Below, in pieces: positions 1 through 6,272 of a DNA stretch of 13,496 nt (positions are counted from its first letter, which is position 1; each line of letters begins with the position of its first letter). Source of the DNA: Coriobacteriales bacterium (GTDB lineage: Bacteria > Actinomycetota > Coriobacteriia > Coriobacteriales > UBA8131); the NCBI GenBank assembly GCA_031272005.1, contig JAISUQ010000076.1, positions 1-13,496 of the forward strand. Reading direction: 5' to 3'. Below the pieces are notes generated by a model that saw only the letters and a list, made by a program, of their open reading frames with translations, was not told the DNA's origin and searched no databases. The position numbers and the translations under genes are program-made.

Positions 1-215
1 CTTAAGGCAACCATTACCACGCCCCTTGCGGTACTGGTTTGCTGACATTAGTTGCCATTCAACCAAAGTAGACCGTCGCAAACATCACCCAATTAGCAGC
101 TTTTTGCAACTTCGCAAAATCTCCACATTTGCCGCAATACCCTTTGTTCCTAACGCAGGGCCAAAGCAAATTGGCCGCGAGATGCTGTGCAATGATTTGC
201 TCAGCGCTTCCTTAC
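1..215. other. gene-free AT-richer flank
   Basis: No gene is supported here. Open frames in this stretch are short, overlap on both strands and have no recognisable domain or convincing ribosome binding site. The base composition is visibly more AT-rich than the transporter genes. No tRNA or clear promoter was recognised. Confidence 0.5.
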
Positions 216-462
216 GGTCAAACACGAAAAAAGCCATTTTTTGGCAAAAATTTTCGTTAGTTAGTGGGATTTTATGCCGTGCGCTCAGCCTTAAAAATCG
301 ACGTGGAGCTAAAAGCGCTGGTAAATAGCTTGCAGCTGACCTTGCTGATGAACCAAGCACGGAAACCACGGTGCCGCCGCGCCCGAATTGCCGAATTTAC
401 CGGCCGAATTCCACTAACTAACGCAAATTTTTGCCAAAAAACGCCGAAATTCATGTTTGACC
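216..462. repeat. Imperfect long inverted repeat (55-bp arms)
   Basis: Bases 216-270 and the reverse complement of 408-462 match at 46 of 55 positions by hand alignment. The outer ends share GGTCAAACA and the inner ends share CGTTAGTTAGTGG. The arms are separated by 137 bases with no detected coding content. The structure could be a small non-autonomous element (MITE-like), or two copies of a dispersed repeat in opposite orientation. No target-site duplication is evident at the outer edges, and no transposase is present. Confidence 0.7.
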
Positions 463-484
463 CAATGTTCAAGCCATACCCCTG

Positions 485-514
485 CTCTGCAGTCCTCTGC
501 AGTCCTCTGCAGTC
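485..514. repeat. Three tandem copies of a 10-bp unit
   Basis: The unit CTCTGCAGTC occurs three times head to tail at 485-494, 495-504 and 505-514. The core word GCAGTCC recurs in the left arm of the hairpin at 560-596. The tract is intergenic. Its function is unknown and slippage is the simplest origin. Confidence 0.8.
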
Positions 515-559
515 CTTGAGCAAGGAAACGCTGAACAAGTCCCAACTATGGCAATCCCC

Positions 560-596
560 GTACGGATTCGCAGTCCAGTGGACTGCGAATCCGTAC
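560..596. terminator. Perfect 17-bp hairpin past the nikE stop
   Basis: Bases 560-576 and 580-596 are perfect reverse complements (GTACGGATTCGCAGTCC) around a 3-base loop. The hairpin begins 9 bases beyond the TAA of the last gene of the minus-strand importer operon, so in position it fits a transcription terminator or a 3'-end-stabilising stem. No T-tract follows on the minus strand, so a classical intrinsic terminator is uncertain. A REP-like repeat is the alternative. Confidence 0.5.
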
Positions 597-604
597 TAAT
601 AGCA

Positions 605-1306
605 TTACATACTCAAGTTGCGGGTGGCCAGGCGCTGCGTCAGGGCTGGGGAGTGGGAGACGAAGATTATGGCGAAGTTACGCGCCTGTTGTTCGGCGAG
701 GATTACCTGCCAGATGCGGGCCTGGGTCACGGCGTCCAGCATGGTGGAAATCTCATCGCAGATCAGCACATCCGGATGCACGCTGAGGGCGCGGACGATG
801 CTGAAGCGTTGCAACTCTCCCCCGCTCAATTCATGCGGATAGCGAGCCAGCCACTGCTCGCGGATACCCACGGCCTCGCTCAGGCGAGCGACCTCCGCCA
901 CCGCTGCCGCCTCTGCTGCCTCTGCTGCCTCTGCTGCCTCTGCTGTTTCTGCCACCTCCCGCAAAGCTACCCGCAGCCGCGCCCGTGGGTCAAAGGCCTG
1001 CTCCGGATGCTGCCAGACCAGCTGCACCGGGTTGGCGCGGGTGCGTGCCACTTCCTGGATTCCCGTGCTGGTAACTATAATAGTATCTGAGATTCTCTCC
1101 TCGTTGGCGCGGGTGCGTGCCACTTCCTGGATTCCCGTGGGGCTTGGCAGGTAGCCGGCCAGCACCTTGCAGAGGGTGGACTTGCCACTACCCGAGGCTC
1201 CCAGCAAGGCCAGACGCTCACCGCCGCGCAGTTCCAGGTCTAAATTGGCGAACAGCGGCGCCTGGCCGGGCCAGGCAAAACTCAGATTCTTGGCGGAGAA
1301 AATCAT
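605..1306 (-). CDS. nikE: Nickel/peptide-type ABC importer ATPase, NikE-like (second ATPase)
   Basis: This is a 233-residue nucleotide-binding subunit that would hydrolyse ATP on the cytoplasmic face of the fused permease. Visible motifs are Walker A GASGSGKST (36-44), Q-loop Q99 in LVWQHPE, signature LSGGE (160-164), Walker B VLICDE (180-185) with D-loop STMLDA, and H-loop H218. The ICDEISTMLDA block resembles short NikE/DppF-like ATPases. The protein lacks the C-terminal oligopeptide-transporter extension of long DppF proteins. The start is the ATG that overlaps the nikD stop as ATGA, indicating translational coupling. Two oddities are seen. A 12-residue block (TGIQEVARTRAN) is present twice between Walker A and the Q-loop, separated by 12 AT-rich-encoded residues. 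An AEA repeat (about 118-137) lies between the Q-loop and the signature. The catalytic motifs look intact. The substrate assignment comes from the operon, not from this protein. Confidence 0.85.
   Translation of the reverse strand: MIFSAKNLSFAWPGQAPLFANLDLELRGGERLALLGASGSGKSTLCKVLAGYLPSPTGIQEVARTRANEERISDTIIVTSTGIQEVARTRANPVQLVWQHPEQAFDPRARLRVALREVAETAEAAEAAEAAEAAAVAEVARLSEAVGIREQWLARYPHELSGGELQRFSIVRALSVHPDVLICDEISTMLDAVTQARIWQVILAEQQARNFAIIFVSHSPALTQRLATRNLSM
912..947. repeat. 9-bp tandem repeat inside nikE
   Basis: The unit TCTGCTGCC (plus strand) is repeated four times, the last copy diverged, encoding Ala-Glu-Ala on the minus strand. Any slippage stays in frame. It falls in the helical subdomain between the Q-loop and the signature motif. 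Confidence 0.8.
1031..1139. repeat. 37-bp direct repeat flanking a 35-bp AT-rich segment in nikE
   Basis: Bases 1031-1067 and 1103-1139 are identical over 37 bp. The intervening 35 bp (1068-1102) is AT-rich, unlike the gene around it. The repeat period is 72 bp, so the reading frame is kept with 24 extra codons. This is consistent with a segmental duplication or a repeat-mediated insertion. Confidence 0.85.
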
Positions 1307-2256
1307 GGCCGGGGCTCCCCACTGTCGTCCCCACTGTCGTCCCCACTGTCAAAGTCGTGCTCCGGCAGGGCGTGCCAGAGGGCGCGGCTGAACTCGTGGC
1401 GCAGGGTATCCGGGCTGGCGAAGTTGGCCACGGCCGTCTCCTCCACCACGGTGCCATCCCTGAACACGGCGATGCGGTCGGCCACGCTTAAGGCCAGCTC
1501 GATGTCGTGGGTAATCAGCAGCACTCCGGCACCCGCATTGGCCAGGGCCCGAAAATCGGACAGTGCCAGCTGGGCCAGCTCCAGGTCGAGGCCGGGCGTC
1601 GGCTCGTCGGCGATTATCACCTGCGGCTCGTCGATCAGGGCGCAGGCCAGCAGCACCCGCCGAGCCATGCCGCCGCTCAGCTCATGCGGATAACTGCGGG
1701 CTACCTCCGCCGGCAGTCCGTAGCGGGCCAGCAACTGCCGGGCCTTCTCCCGCCGCTCGGGGCGGTTATCCGGGCCGCAGATCTGGGGCAGCACCGGCAT
1801 CAGCGGGTCGAGATGCTCCAGGCTTTGCGGCACCAGGGCAATCTGCCGGCCACGCAGCCGGGCCAAGGAGCGGGCGTCCTGCAGCTGTCCGTCGAACCAG
1901 ATGCGTCCGGACACCTGGGCATTGGGCTCAAACAGTCCCAGCAGGGCGTTGGCCAGCAGCGTCTTGCCCGAGCCCGAAGCTCCCACCAGCCCCAGGACCT
2001 CGCCGGCATGCAGGCTCAGTGACAGCTGGTCGATGATGGCAAACGGGCGCTTGCGGGCGCGAAAGTAGCGGCGGTCGTCGGGGTCGTACATGATGAAATT
2101 GATGGAGAGTTGCTCCACCTGCAGCAGATGGTGCCCACCGGCATGATGCGAGACCGGCGCATGGTCGTGGCCGTGGTGGAACTGGCCGTCGACGTGGTCG
2201 GGGTGATGCAGGGGGGTAAGCTGCGGGGGGCGCTGCTGTTGATGTTGCTCGGGCAT
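1303..2256 (-). CDS. nikD: Nickel/peptide-type ABC importer ATPase, NikD-like, with His-rich N-terminus
   Basis: This is a 317-residue ATPase subunit of the importer. The ATG at 2256 is chosen because an AGGGGAG ribosome binding site lies about 8-10 bases upstream, in the 17-base gap after the permease stop. The frame stays open upstream, but that stretch is inside the permease gene. Motifs are Walker A GASGSGKT (92-99), Q144 in LVPQS, signature LSGGM (193-197), Walker B VIIADEP (213-219) and H-loop H250. Before the ATPase domain, residues 17-43 hold 11 histidines in clusters such as HHGHDH. This looks like a metal-binding tail and supports a Ni, Co or Zn substrate. The C-terminus ends in DSGD repeats encoded by a 12-bp tandem unit. 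It overlaps nikE by 4 bases (ATGA). The ATPase call is secure; nickel specificity is inference. Confidence 0.87.
   Translation of the reverse strand: MPEQHQQQRPPQLTPLHHPDHVDGQFHHGHDHAPVSHHAGGHHLLQVEQLSINFIMYDPDDRRYFRARKRPFAIIDQLSLSLHAGEVLGLVGASGSGKTLLANALLGLFEPNAQVSGRIWFDGQLQDARSLARLRGRQIALVPQSLEHLDPLMPVLPQICGPDNRPERREKARQLLARYGLPAEVARSYPHELSGGMARRVLLACALIDEPQVIIADEPTPGLDLELAQLALSDFRALANAGAGVLLITHDIELALSVADRIAVFRDGTVVEETAVANFASPDTLRHEFSRALWHALPEHDFDSGDDSGDDSGEPRP
1317..1350. repeat. 12-bp tandem repeat at the 3' end of nikD
   Basis: The unit CCCCACTGTCGT occurs at 1317-1328 and 1329-1340, followed by a 10-base partial copy. It encodes the acidic DSGD repeats at the C-terminus of NikD, beyond the last ATPase motif. 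Confidence 0.8.
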
Positions 2257-2273
2257 GGTCTTCTCTCCCCTGC

Positions 2274-4388
2274 TTAATCCTGGTTGCGGCGGGGGTCGAG
2301 GAGGCGGCGGAGATTGGCGCTGACGCGATCGAACAGCAGCACCATGACCACCAGAGCCAGTCCGGGGAAGACGGCCATCCACCAGTCGCCGGCCGAGAGG
2401 TAGCGGCTCGACTCACTGAGGATGATTCCGATGGCCGGCTGTTCTGGCGGCAGACCAAAACCCAGGTAAGTCAGGGCAGCTTCGTGGAGAATAGCGTGCG
2501 GAAACAGCAGCACCAACCCCACCAGAAACTGGGGCAGCACGTAGGGCAGGATGTGGCTGCCGATGGTCCGCAGGCGACTGACTCCGAGTTGTTTGAGTTG
2601 CGCCAGCCAGGGCGCCGAGCGCAGCTGGAGCATCTCGGCCCGCAGCACCCGGGTGAGATTGGGCCAGTGGCTCAGGGCCACACCCACCACCACGCCCACA
2701 AAGCCGCCACCGCAGGCAAAGGAGATCAACAGAATCAGCACGATCTGTGGGATGCCAAGGACCATGTCGACCACAAATGAGACCACGGCGTCACCGCGGC
2801 GGCCGCCAAAGGCACAGACACAGGCCAGAGCCAGAGCAATCAGCGCCGAGCTGCTGGCGGCCAGCAGACCGACAAAAGCGCTGGTCGAGAGGCCCGCCAG
2901 GGTGCGGGCCAGCATGTCGCGCCCCAGCCAGTCCGAACCCAGGGGATGCAGCAGCGAGGGGGAGAGGTTCTTGCTGGCCAGGTCGGTGGTGGTGGCTGCA
3001 TCGCCCAGGGCCAGGCCGGCAATGACGATGGCCGCCAGCAGCAGCGCAGCGGTTGCGAACCCGGTCAGGGTAACCAGCCGATTGCTGCCGGCGGTATTGC
3101 TGGCCTGATGCAGAACGGTCTGGGCGGTCGGCGTAGCGGGAGCCTCAAAGGACGTGCCAATGGGGGCTTGAACGGAGGCTTCAACGGAGGCTTTGGCATG
3201 GGCCTCAGCGGGGGCCTCAACGTCGGCCTCAGCGGGGGCTTTGGCATGGGCCTCTACGCAGGCCTCAGCGTGGGCTTCAACGCGAGCCTCAGCCGGCGTT
3301 TCAGCAGCAGCCTCAGCGTGGGCTTCAGCGTGGGTTTCAGCGTAGGCTTCAACAGAGTCCTCAGTGGGCAGGTCATCTCCCCGGCTGTCACCCCCAAAGA
3401 CTTCTCCATTCCCGATACTCCCGCTTCTCTGCACCACTGCTTCCTTCAGGCGTCTGTGGCTTGGGCGCATGCGCGGGTCGATCAGGGTGTAGAGCAGGTT
3501 GGCGAGGAGATTGCCGAAGCCGACCAAGGCGGCGGCAGTCATGGTGATGGCGGCCAGCAGCGCCACATCGCTGCCCAGCCCGGCGGTCACAGCCGCCTGG
3601 CCCAGCCCCGGGTAGGAGAAGACCTGCTCCACCAGCACCGAGCCGCCGAAGATCTCGGCGATTGAGGCCAGCTGCAGGGTTACCGCCGGCAGCAACAGGT
3701 TGCGCAGGCCGTGGCGACGGGTGATTTGCCAGAGGCTCTCACCGCGCGCCCGGGCATGGAGCACATATGGAGAAGACATCACGTCGATGGTCTTCTCCCG
3801 GGTATGTAAAGCGATGTTGGCCACGCCGGCCAAAGACAGGGTCAGCGCCGGCAGGAACAGATGGCGCGCCAGATCGCCCAGCGTAACGTCGGCGGCCGAA
3901 ATGCCAATCGGCATGCTGAAGCCCAGGGGAAACCAGCCCAGCCAGACCGCAAAGACCACCAGCATCAGCAGCCCCAGCCAGAATGTTGGAGTGGAGGCCA
4001 ACAGGTAGCTGTAACCCTTGATGGCCTTGTCCAGCCAGCTGCCCTGGCGCACGCCGGCCGCAACGCCCAGGACCAGCCCGAGCACGCCGCTGAGCAGCCA
4101 GGAGACCAGCATCAGCACGGCAGAGCGGGCGAAACGCTGGGCAATCACGCTGGTCACCGGGGCGTTGAAGCGCAGCGAGGTGCCGAGGTCGCCCTGCAGC
4201 GCCGCGGCCAGCCAGTTGCTGTAACGCTGCCAGATCGGCGTATCCGAGCCCCAGTAGGATTGCAGCTGGGCGCGTTTGGCCTCACTCATATTCAGCCAGG
4301 CCGCCTGCCCGGCATTGGCCTGTGCCGGGTCGATGGGCGAGAGGGAGACCAGCACAAAAACCGCTGCACTGACCGCCAGCATCAGCAC
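2274..4388 (-). CDS. Fused NikB-NikC (DppB-DppC-type) permease
   Basis: One polypeptide contains both membrane subunits of a family-5 importer. Residues 1-305 match a DppB/NikB-type permease: N-terminal LSPIDP block, about six membrane segments, and EAA loop ARARGESLWQITRRHGLRN near 212-230. Residues 436-704 match a DppC/NikC-type permease: a first membrane helix near 443-460, HPLGSDWLGRDMLAR at 481-495, an EAA loop near 582-615, and LTYLGFG at 639-645. The linker (about 310-435) is mostly four-residue VEA/AEA-type repeats. The coordinates begin at a GTG. However, the frame stays open to a CTG at 4433 placed 7 bases after GGAGG, which would add LSTISYIARKLLRFA. That positively charged tail is typical for the family, so the true start may be upstream (719 residues). 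It lies between nikA and nikD with short gaps, indicating one operon. Confidence 0.85.
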   Translation of the reverse strand: MLMLAVSAAVFVLVSLSPIDPAQANAGQAAWLNMSEAKRAQLQSYWGSDTPIWQRYSNWLAAALQGDLGTSLRFNAPVTSVIAQRFARSAVLMLVSWLLSGVLGLVLGVAAGVRQGSWLDKAIKGYSYLLASTPTFWLGLLMLVVFAVWLGWFPLGFSMPIGISAADVTLGDLARHLFLPALTLSLAGVANIALHTREKTIDVMSSPYVLHARARGESLWQITRRHGLRNLLLPAVTLQLASIAEIFGGSVLVEQVFSYPGLGQAAVTAGLGSDVALLAAITMTAAALVGFGNLLANLLYTLIDPRMRPSHRRLKEAVVQRSGSIGNGEVFGGDSRGDDLPTEDSVEAYAETHAEAHAEAAAETPAEARVEAHAEACVEAHAKAPAEADVEAPAEAHAKASVEASVQAPIGTSFEAPATPTAQTVLHQASNTAGSNRLVTLTGFATAALLLAAIVIAGLALGDAATTTDLASKNLSPSLLHPLGSDWLGRDMLARTLAGLSTSAFVGLLAASSSALIALALACVCAFGGRRGDAVVSFVVDMVLGIPQIVLILLISFACGGGFVGVVVGVALSHWPNLTRVLRAEMLQLRSAPWLAQLKQLGVSRLRTIGSHILPYVLPQFLVGLVLLFPHAILHEAALTYLGFGLPPEQPAIGIILSESSRYLSAGDWWMAVFPGLALVVMVLLFDRVSANLRRLLDPRRNQD
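3135..3359. repeat. Imperfect 12-bp tandem repeat array in the permease linker
   Basis: A diverged array with a 12-bp period (plus-strand words such as GGCCTCAGCG and GGCTTCAACG) encodes four-residue units VEAH, AEAC, VEAH, AKAP, AEAD and so on, at about residues 344-418. It joins the NikB-like and NikC-like halves. The divergence suggests an old expansion with accumulated substitutions. Confidence 0.75.
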
Positions 4389-4453
4389 TGCAAAGCGTAG
4401 TAGCTTTCTCGCTATATAGCTTATCGTGCTCAGCTACAACCCTCCCCCTCCCC

Positions 4454-6175
4454 CTACCAGTGCCACTGGTCCACGTTGTTCAACAGGGCCCAGCCGTGGC
4501 CGTGGGGGTGGAGCTTCTGCTCGGCGATAGCCAGGCCGGCGCGGACAAAGTAGAGGTGGTCGATGTTCACCAGCCAGACCCAGGTGGCTGCGCCCTGCAC
4601 GCCCTCTCCCACCGTGCCATCCCATTGGGCCTGCTGCCAGAGCGGGTAGGAGTCCTCAAGCTCGCTGGTGGCCAGGGCGGCCTCCAGGTAGCCGTCGATA
4701 ATTGGGTTGTCGTAGCATGGGAAGTTGCTGGAGCCGCCGGAGTGGTAGAGGTTATACAGCTCAGCCGGCGAGTTGGACCCCCAACCCCAGACGATGGGGT
4801 CGGTATACATATGCCCGTAAATCACATCCCAGCTCTCGCCCTTGACATTGACTTCGATGCCTGCGGCGAATACCTGGTTGGCAAACTCGTTGGCCAGAGC
4901 CTGGCGGGCGCTGTCGGCGGCGTTGTAGTAGAGGGTCAGCTCGGCACGCTGGCCGTCCTTGCTGCGGACGCCGTCGGCGCCGGGCAGCCAGCCGGCTTCG
5001 TCCAGCAGTTGCCTGGCCTTCTCCACATCGGTCTCAAAGTCCAGCTCGGCATTGGCCCAGGGCATGCCGCCGCAGACGCTGTAGGCCGCCGTGGCGTAAC
5101 CGTTGAGGGCGTTGCTGGCCGCCAGCTGACGGTCGGTAGCGTAATTCAGGGCCCGCCGGATGGCGATGTCGCTGGTCACAGCGTTGCCGGCGGGATAAGC
5201 CTGGCCATCGGCGATGCGTTTGTCGCCCGGCGGCAGAGTGGGCAGAGAGATACCGCGGCTGTCCACCGTCTTGGCGGCGAACAGCGAGTAGCCGGTGAGC
5301 GTCTGGTCGGAGAAGACCTGGCTGGTCTGGGCCACGTCCACCTGCCCGGAGCGCACGGCGGCCAGAGAGGCGTCCTCGCTCATGAAGACGATGACCACCC
5401 GCTCGATCTGCGGTTTGGCACCATAGTAGCCGGGGTTGGCCTCGAGGATGACCTGCTGGCCCTTATCCCACTGCGTGAGAATATAGCGCCCGGAGCCTAT
5501 GGGGTTTTCGCCATAATCCGGGCCGTAGGCGTGCTCGGGCACGATGCCGATGACCGCCAGGGTGTAGAGCAGGGCGTTGTACGGGCGCGTCAGCTTGATC
5601 TGCACCGTAACGTCGTCTGTGGCGGTGGCGGCGTCCAGCATCGACAGGTCGGTCTCCGAGCCTTCGGCGGCTTTGATGCCGTTGAGGGTGAAGGCCACGT
5701 CGGTGGCGGTCAGCGGCTGGCCATCGCTGAATTTGACGTCGCTGCGGAGCGTGAAGGTCCAGGTCAGGCCGTCTGCCGAGGTCTCGTAGCCGGTAGCCAG
5801 GTCGTTGACGAAGCCCATGTCGGCCGTGGTGTTGACCAATGTGCTTTGAATCAGCGGCTCGTGCATGTGCTCGGCACAACCCCAGTTGTGCAGGGGGTCA
5901 AAGCCGGCTGCCGGCTCGTTGCCGGAGTCCAGGGCGATGATGGTCTCCTTGTCGCTACCCGAAACCGAAGCGCCCGTGCCATTTGCAGCCGCGCCGCCGC
6001 CCTGCTCCGCGCCGCTACCCTGGCTGCTGCTGCTGTCGCTGCTGTCGCCGCAACCGGTCAGCGCACCCAGGCTGCCCAGGGCTCCCAAGGCACCCAGTGC
6101 TCCCAGTGCTCCGGCAGCCCTCAGACCTGTAGTGCCAGCCTGCTGGATAAATTCCCGACGTGATAACTCCGCCAT
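4454..6175 (-). CDS. nikA: Family-5 ABC solute-binding lipoprotein, NikA-like, Tat-type
   Basis: This is a 573-residue extracytoplasmic binding protein (SBP_bac_5 family) that delivers substrate to the fused permease. The ATG at 6175 follows AAAGGAG with 6 bases between. Upstream in-frame codons are rejected because they cross the operator and lack a binding-protein match. The N-terminus has a twin-arginine motif SRREFI (5-10), a hydrophobic stretch made of LGA repeats (24-39), and lipobox LTGC with Cys42, so a Tat-exported lipoprotein is likely. An S/G/Q-rich tether (44-75) precedes the mature domain. Family blocks include LTWTFTLRSDVKFSDGQPLT and GSGRYIL. Potential metal ligands are CAEHMHEP (100-107) and the C-terminal HPHGHG (556-561). 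A NikR-type operator precedes it. A peptide-binding role is the alternative, but the operator and the His-rich ATPase favour nickel or a nickel chelate. Confidence 0.85.
   Translation of the reverse strand: MAELSRREFIQQAGTTGLRAAGALGALGALGALGSLGALTGCGDSSDSSSSQGSGAEQGGGAAANGTGASVSGSDKETIIALDSGNEPAAGFDPLHNWGCAEHMHEPLIQSTLVNTTADMGFVNDLATGYETSADGLTWTFTLRSDVKFSDGQPLTATDVAFTLNGIKAAEGSETDLSMLDAATATDDVTVQIKLTRPYNALLYTLAVIGIVPEHAYGPDYGENPIGSGRYILTQWDKGQQVILEANPGYYGAKPQIERVVIVFMSEDASLAAVRSGQVDVAQTSQVFSDQTLTGYSLFAAKTVDSRGISLPTLPPGDKRIADGQAYPAGNAVTSDIAIRRALNYATDRQLAASNALNGYATAAYSVCGGMPWANAELDFETDVEKARQLLDEAGWLPGADGVRSKDGQRAELTLYYNAADSARQALANEFANQVFAAGIEVNVKGESWDVIYGHMYTDPIVWGWGSNSPAELYNLYHSGGSSNFPCYDNPIIDGYLEAALATSELEDSYPLWQQAQWDGTVGEGVQGAATWVWLVNIDHLYFVRAGLAIAEQKLHPHGHGWALLNNVDQWHW
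6066..6114. repeat. 9-bp-period repeats in the signal-peptide core of nikA
   Basis: Imperfect copies of CCCAGTGCT-like units on the plus strand encode repeated LGA in the hydrophobic core of the Tat signal. Changes in copy number would lengthen or shorten the signal peptide without shifting the frame. Confidence 0.65.
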
Positions 6176-6193
6176 TCTCCACTCCTTTGAAAA

Positions 6194-6212
6194 GCACTGC
6201 CCGGTGCAGTGC
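6194..6212 (-). promoter_or_regulatory. Hairpin in nikA leader
   Basis: GCACTGC and GCAGTGC form a perfect 7-bp stem around a 5-base loop. The hairpin lies between the NikR-type site and the ribosome binding site of nikA (about 6181-6188). It could modulate translation or mRNA stability. No riboswitch class was recognised. Confidence 0.45.
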
Positions 6213-6213
6213 G

Positions 6214-6240
6214 GTGTTACGTTCTCAAATATCGTAACAC
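6214..6240 (-). promoter_or_regulatory. NikR-type operator upstream of nikA
   Basis: The sequence contains GTGTTAC, 13 bases, then GTAACAC. The palindrome extends one further base pair inward. This spacing and half-site equal the GTGTTAC-N13/14-GTAACAC pattern reported for one class of the nickel-responsive repressor NikR (the Geobacter type). It lies 38 bases before the nikA ATG, between capA and nikA, so the importer genes probably have their own nickel-repressed promoter. A possible promoter (TTCACA, 17 bases, TATTTG on the minus strand) would overlap it; that promoter is weakly supported. No nikR gene lies in the window. Confidence 0.75.
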
Positions 6241-6272
6241 ACTTCAGTTGTGAAGGGTAGCGCTCAGTAGCC

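Noticed and set aside
26..599. Several 88-111-codon open frames in the AT-richer flank
   Set aside because: They overlap on both strands, cover the inverted repeat, and show no family resemblance or clear ribosome binding site.
1031..1139. Two 37-bp repeats with a 35-bp spacer, CRISPR-like in size
   Set aside because: Only two copies, located inside and in frame with an intact ABC ATPase gene, with no cas genes or further repeats. A segmental duplication/insertion explains it better.
2257..2382. Upstream in-frame extension of nikD
   Set aside because: It lies inside the permease coding sequence, encodes unrelated low-complexity sequence, and the ATG at 2256 has its own ribosome binding site.
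4460..6163. 567-codon open frame on the plus strand opposite nikA
   Set aside because: It is antisense to a clearly recognisable solute-binding protein, has biased low-quality composition and no domain. It is an artefact of GC-rich codon usage.
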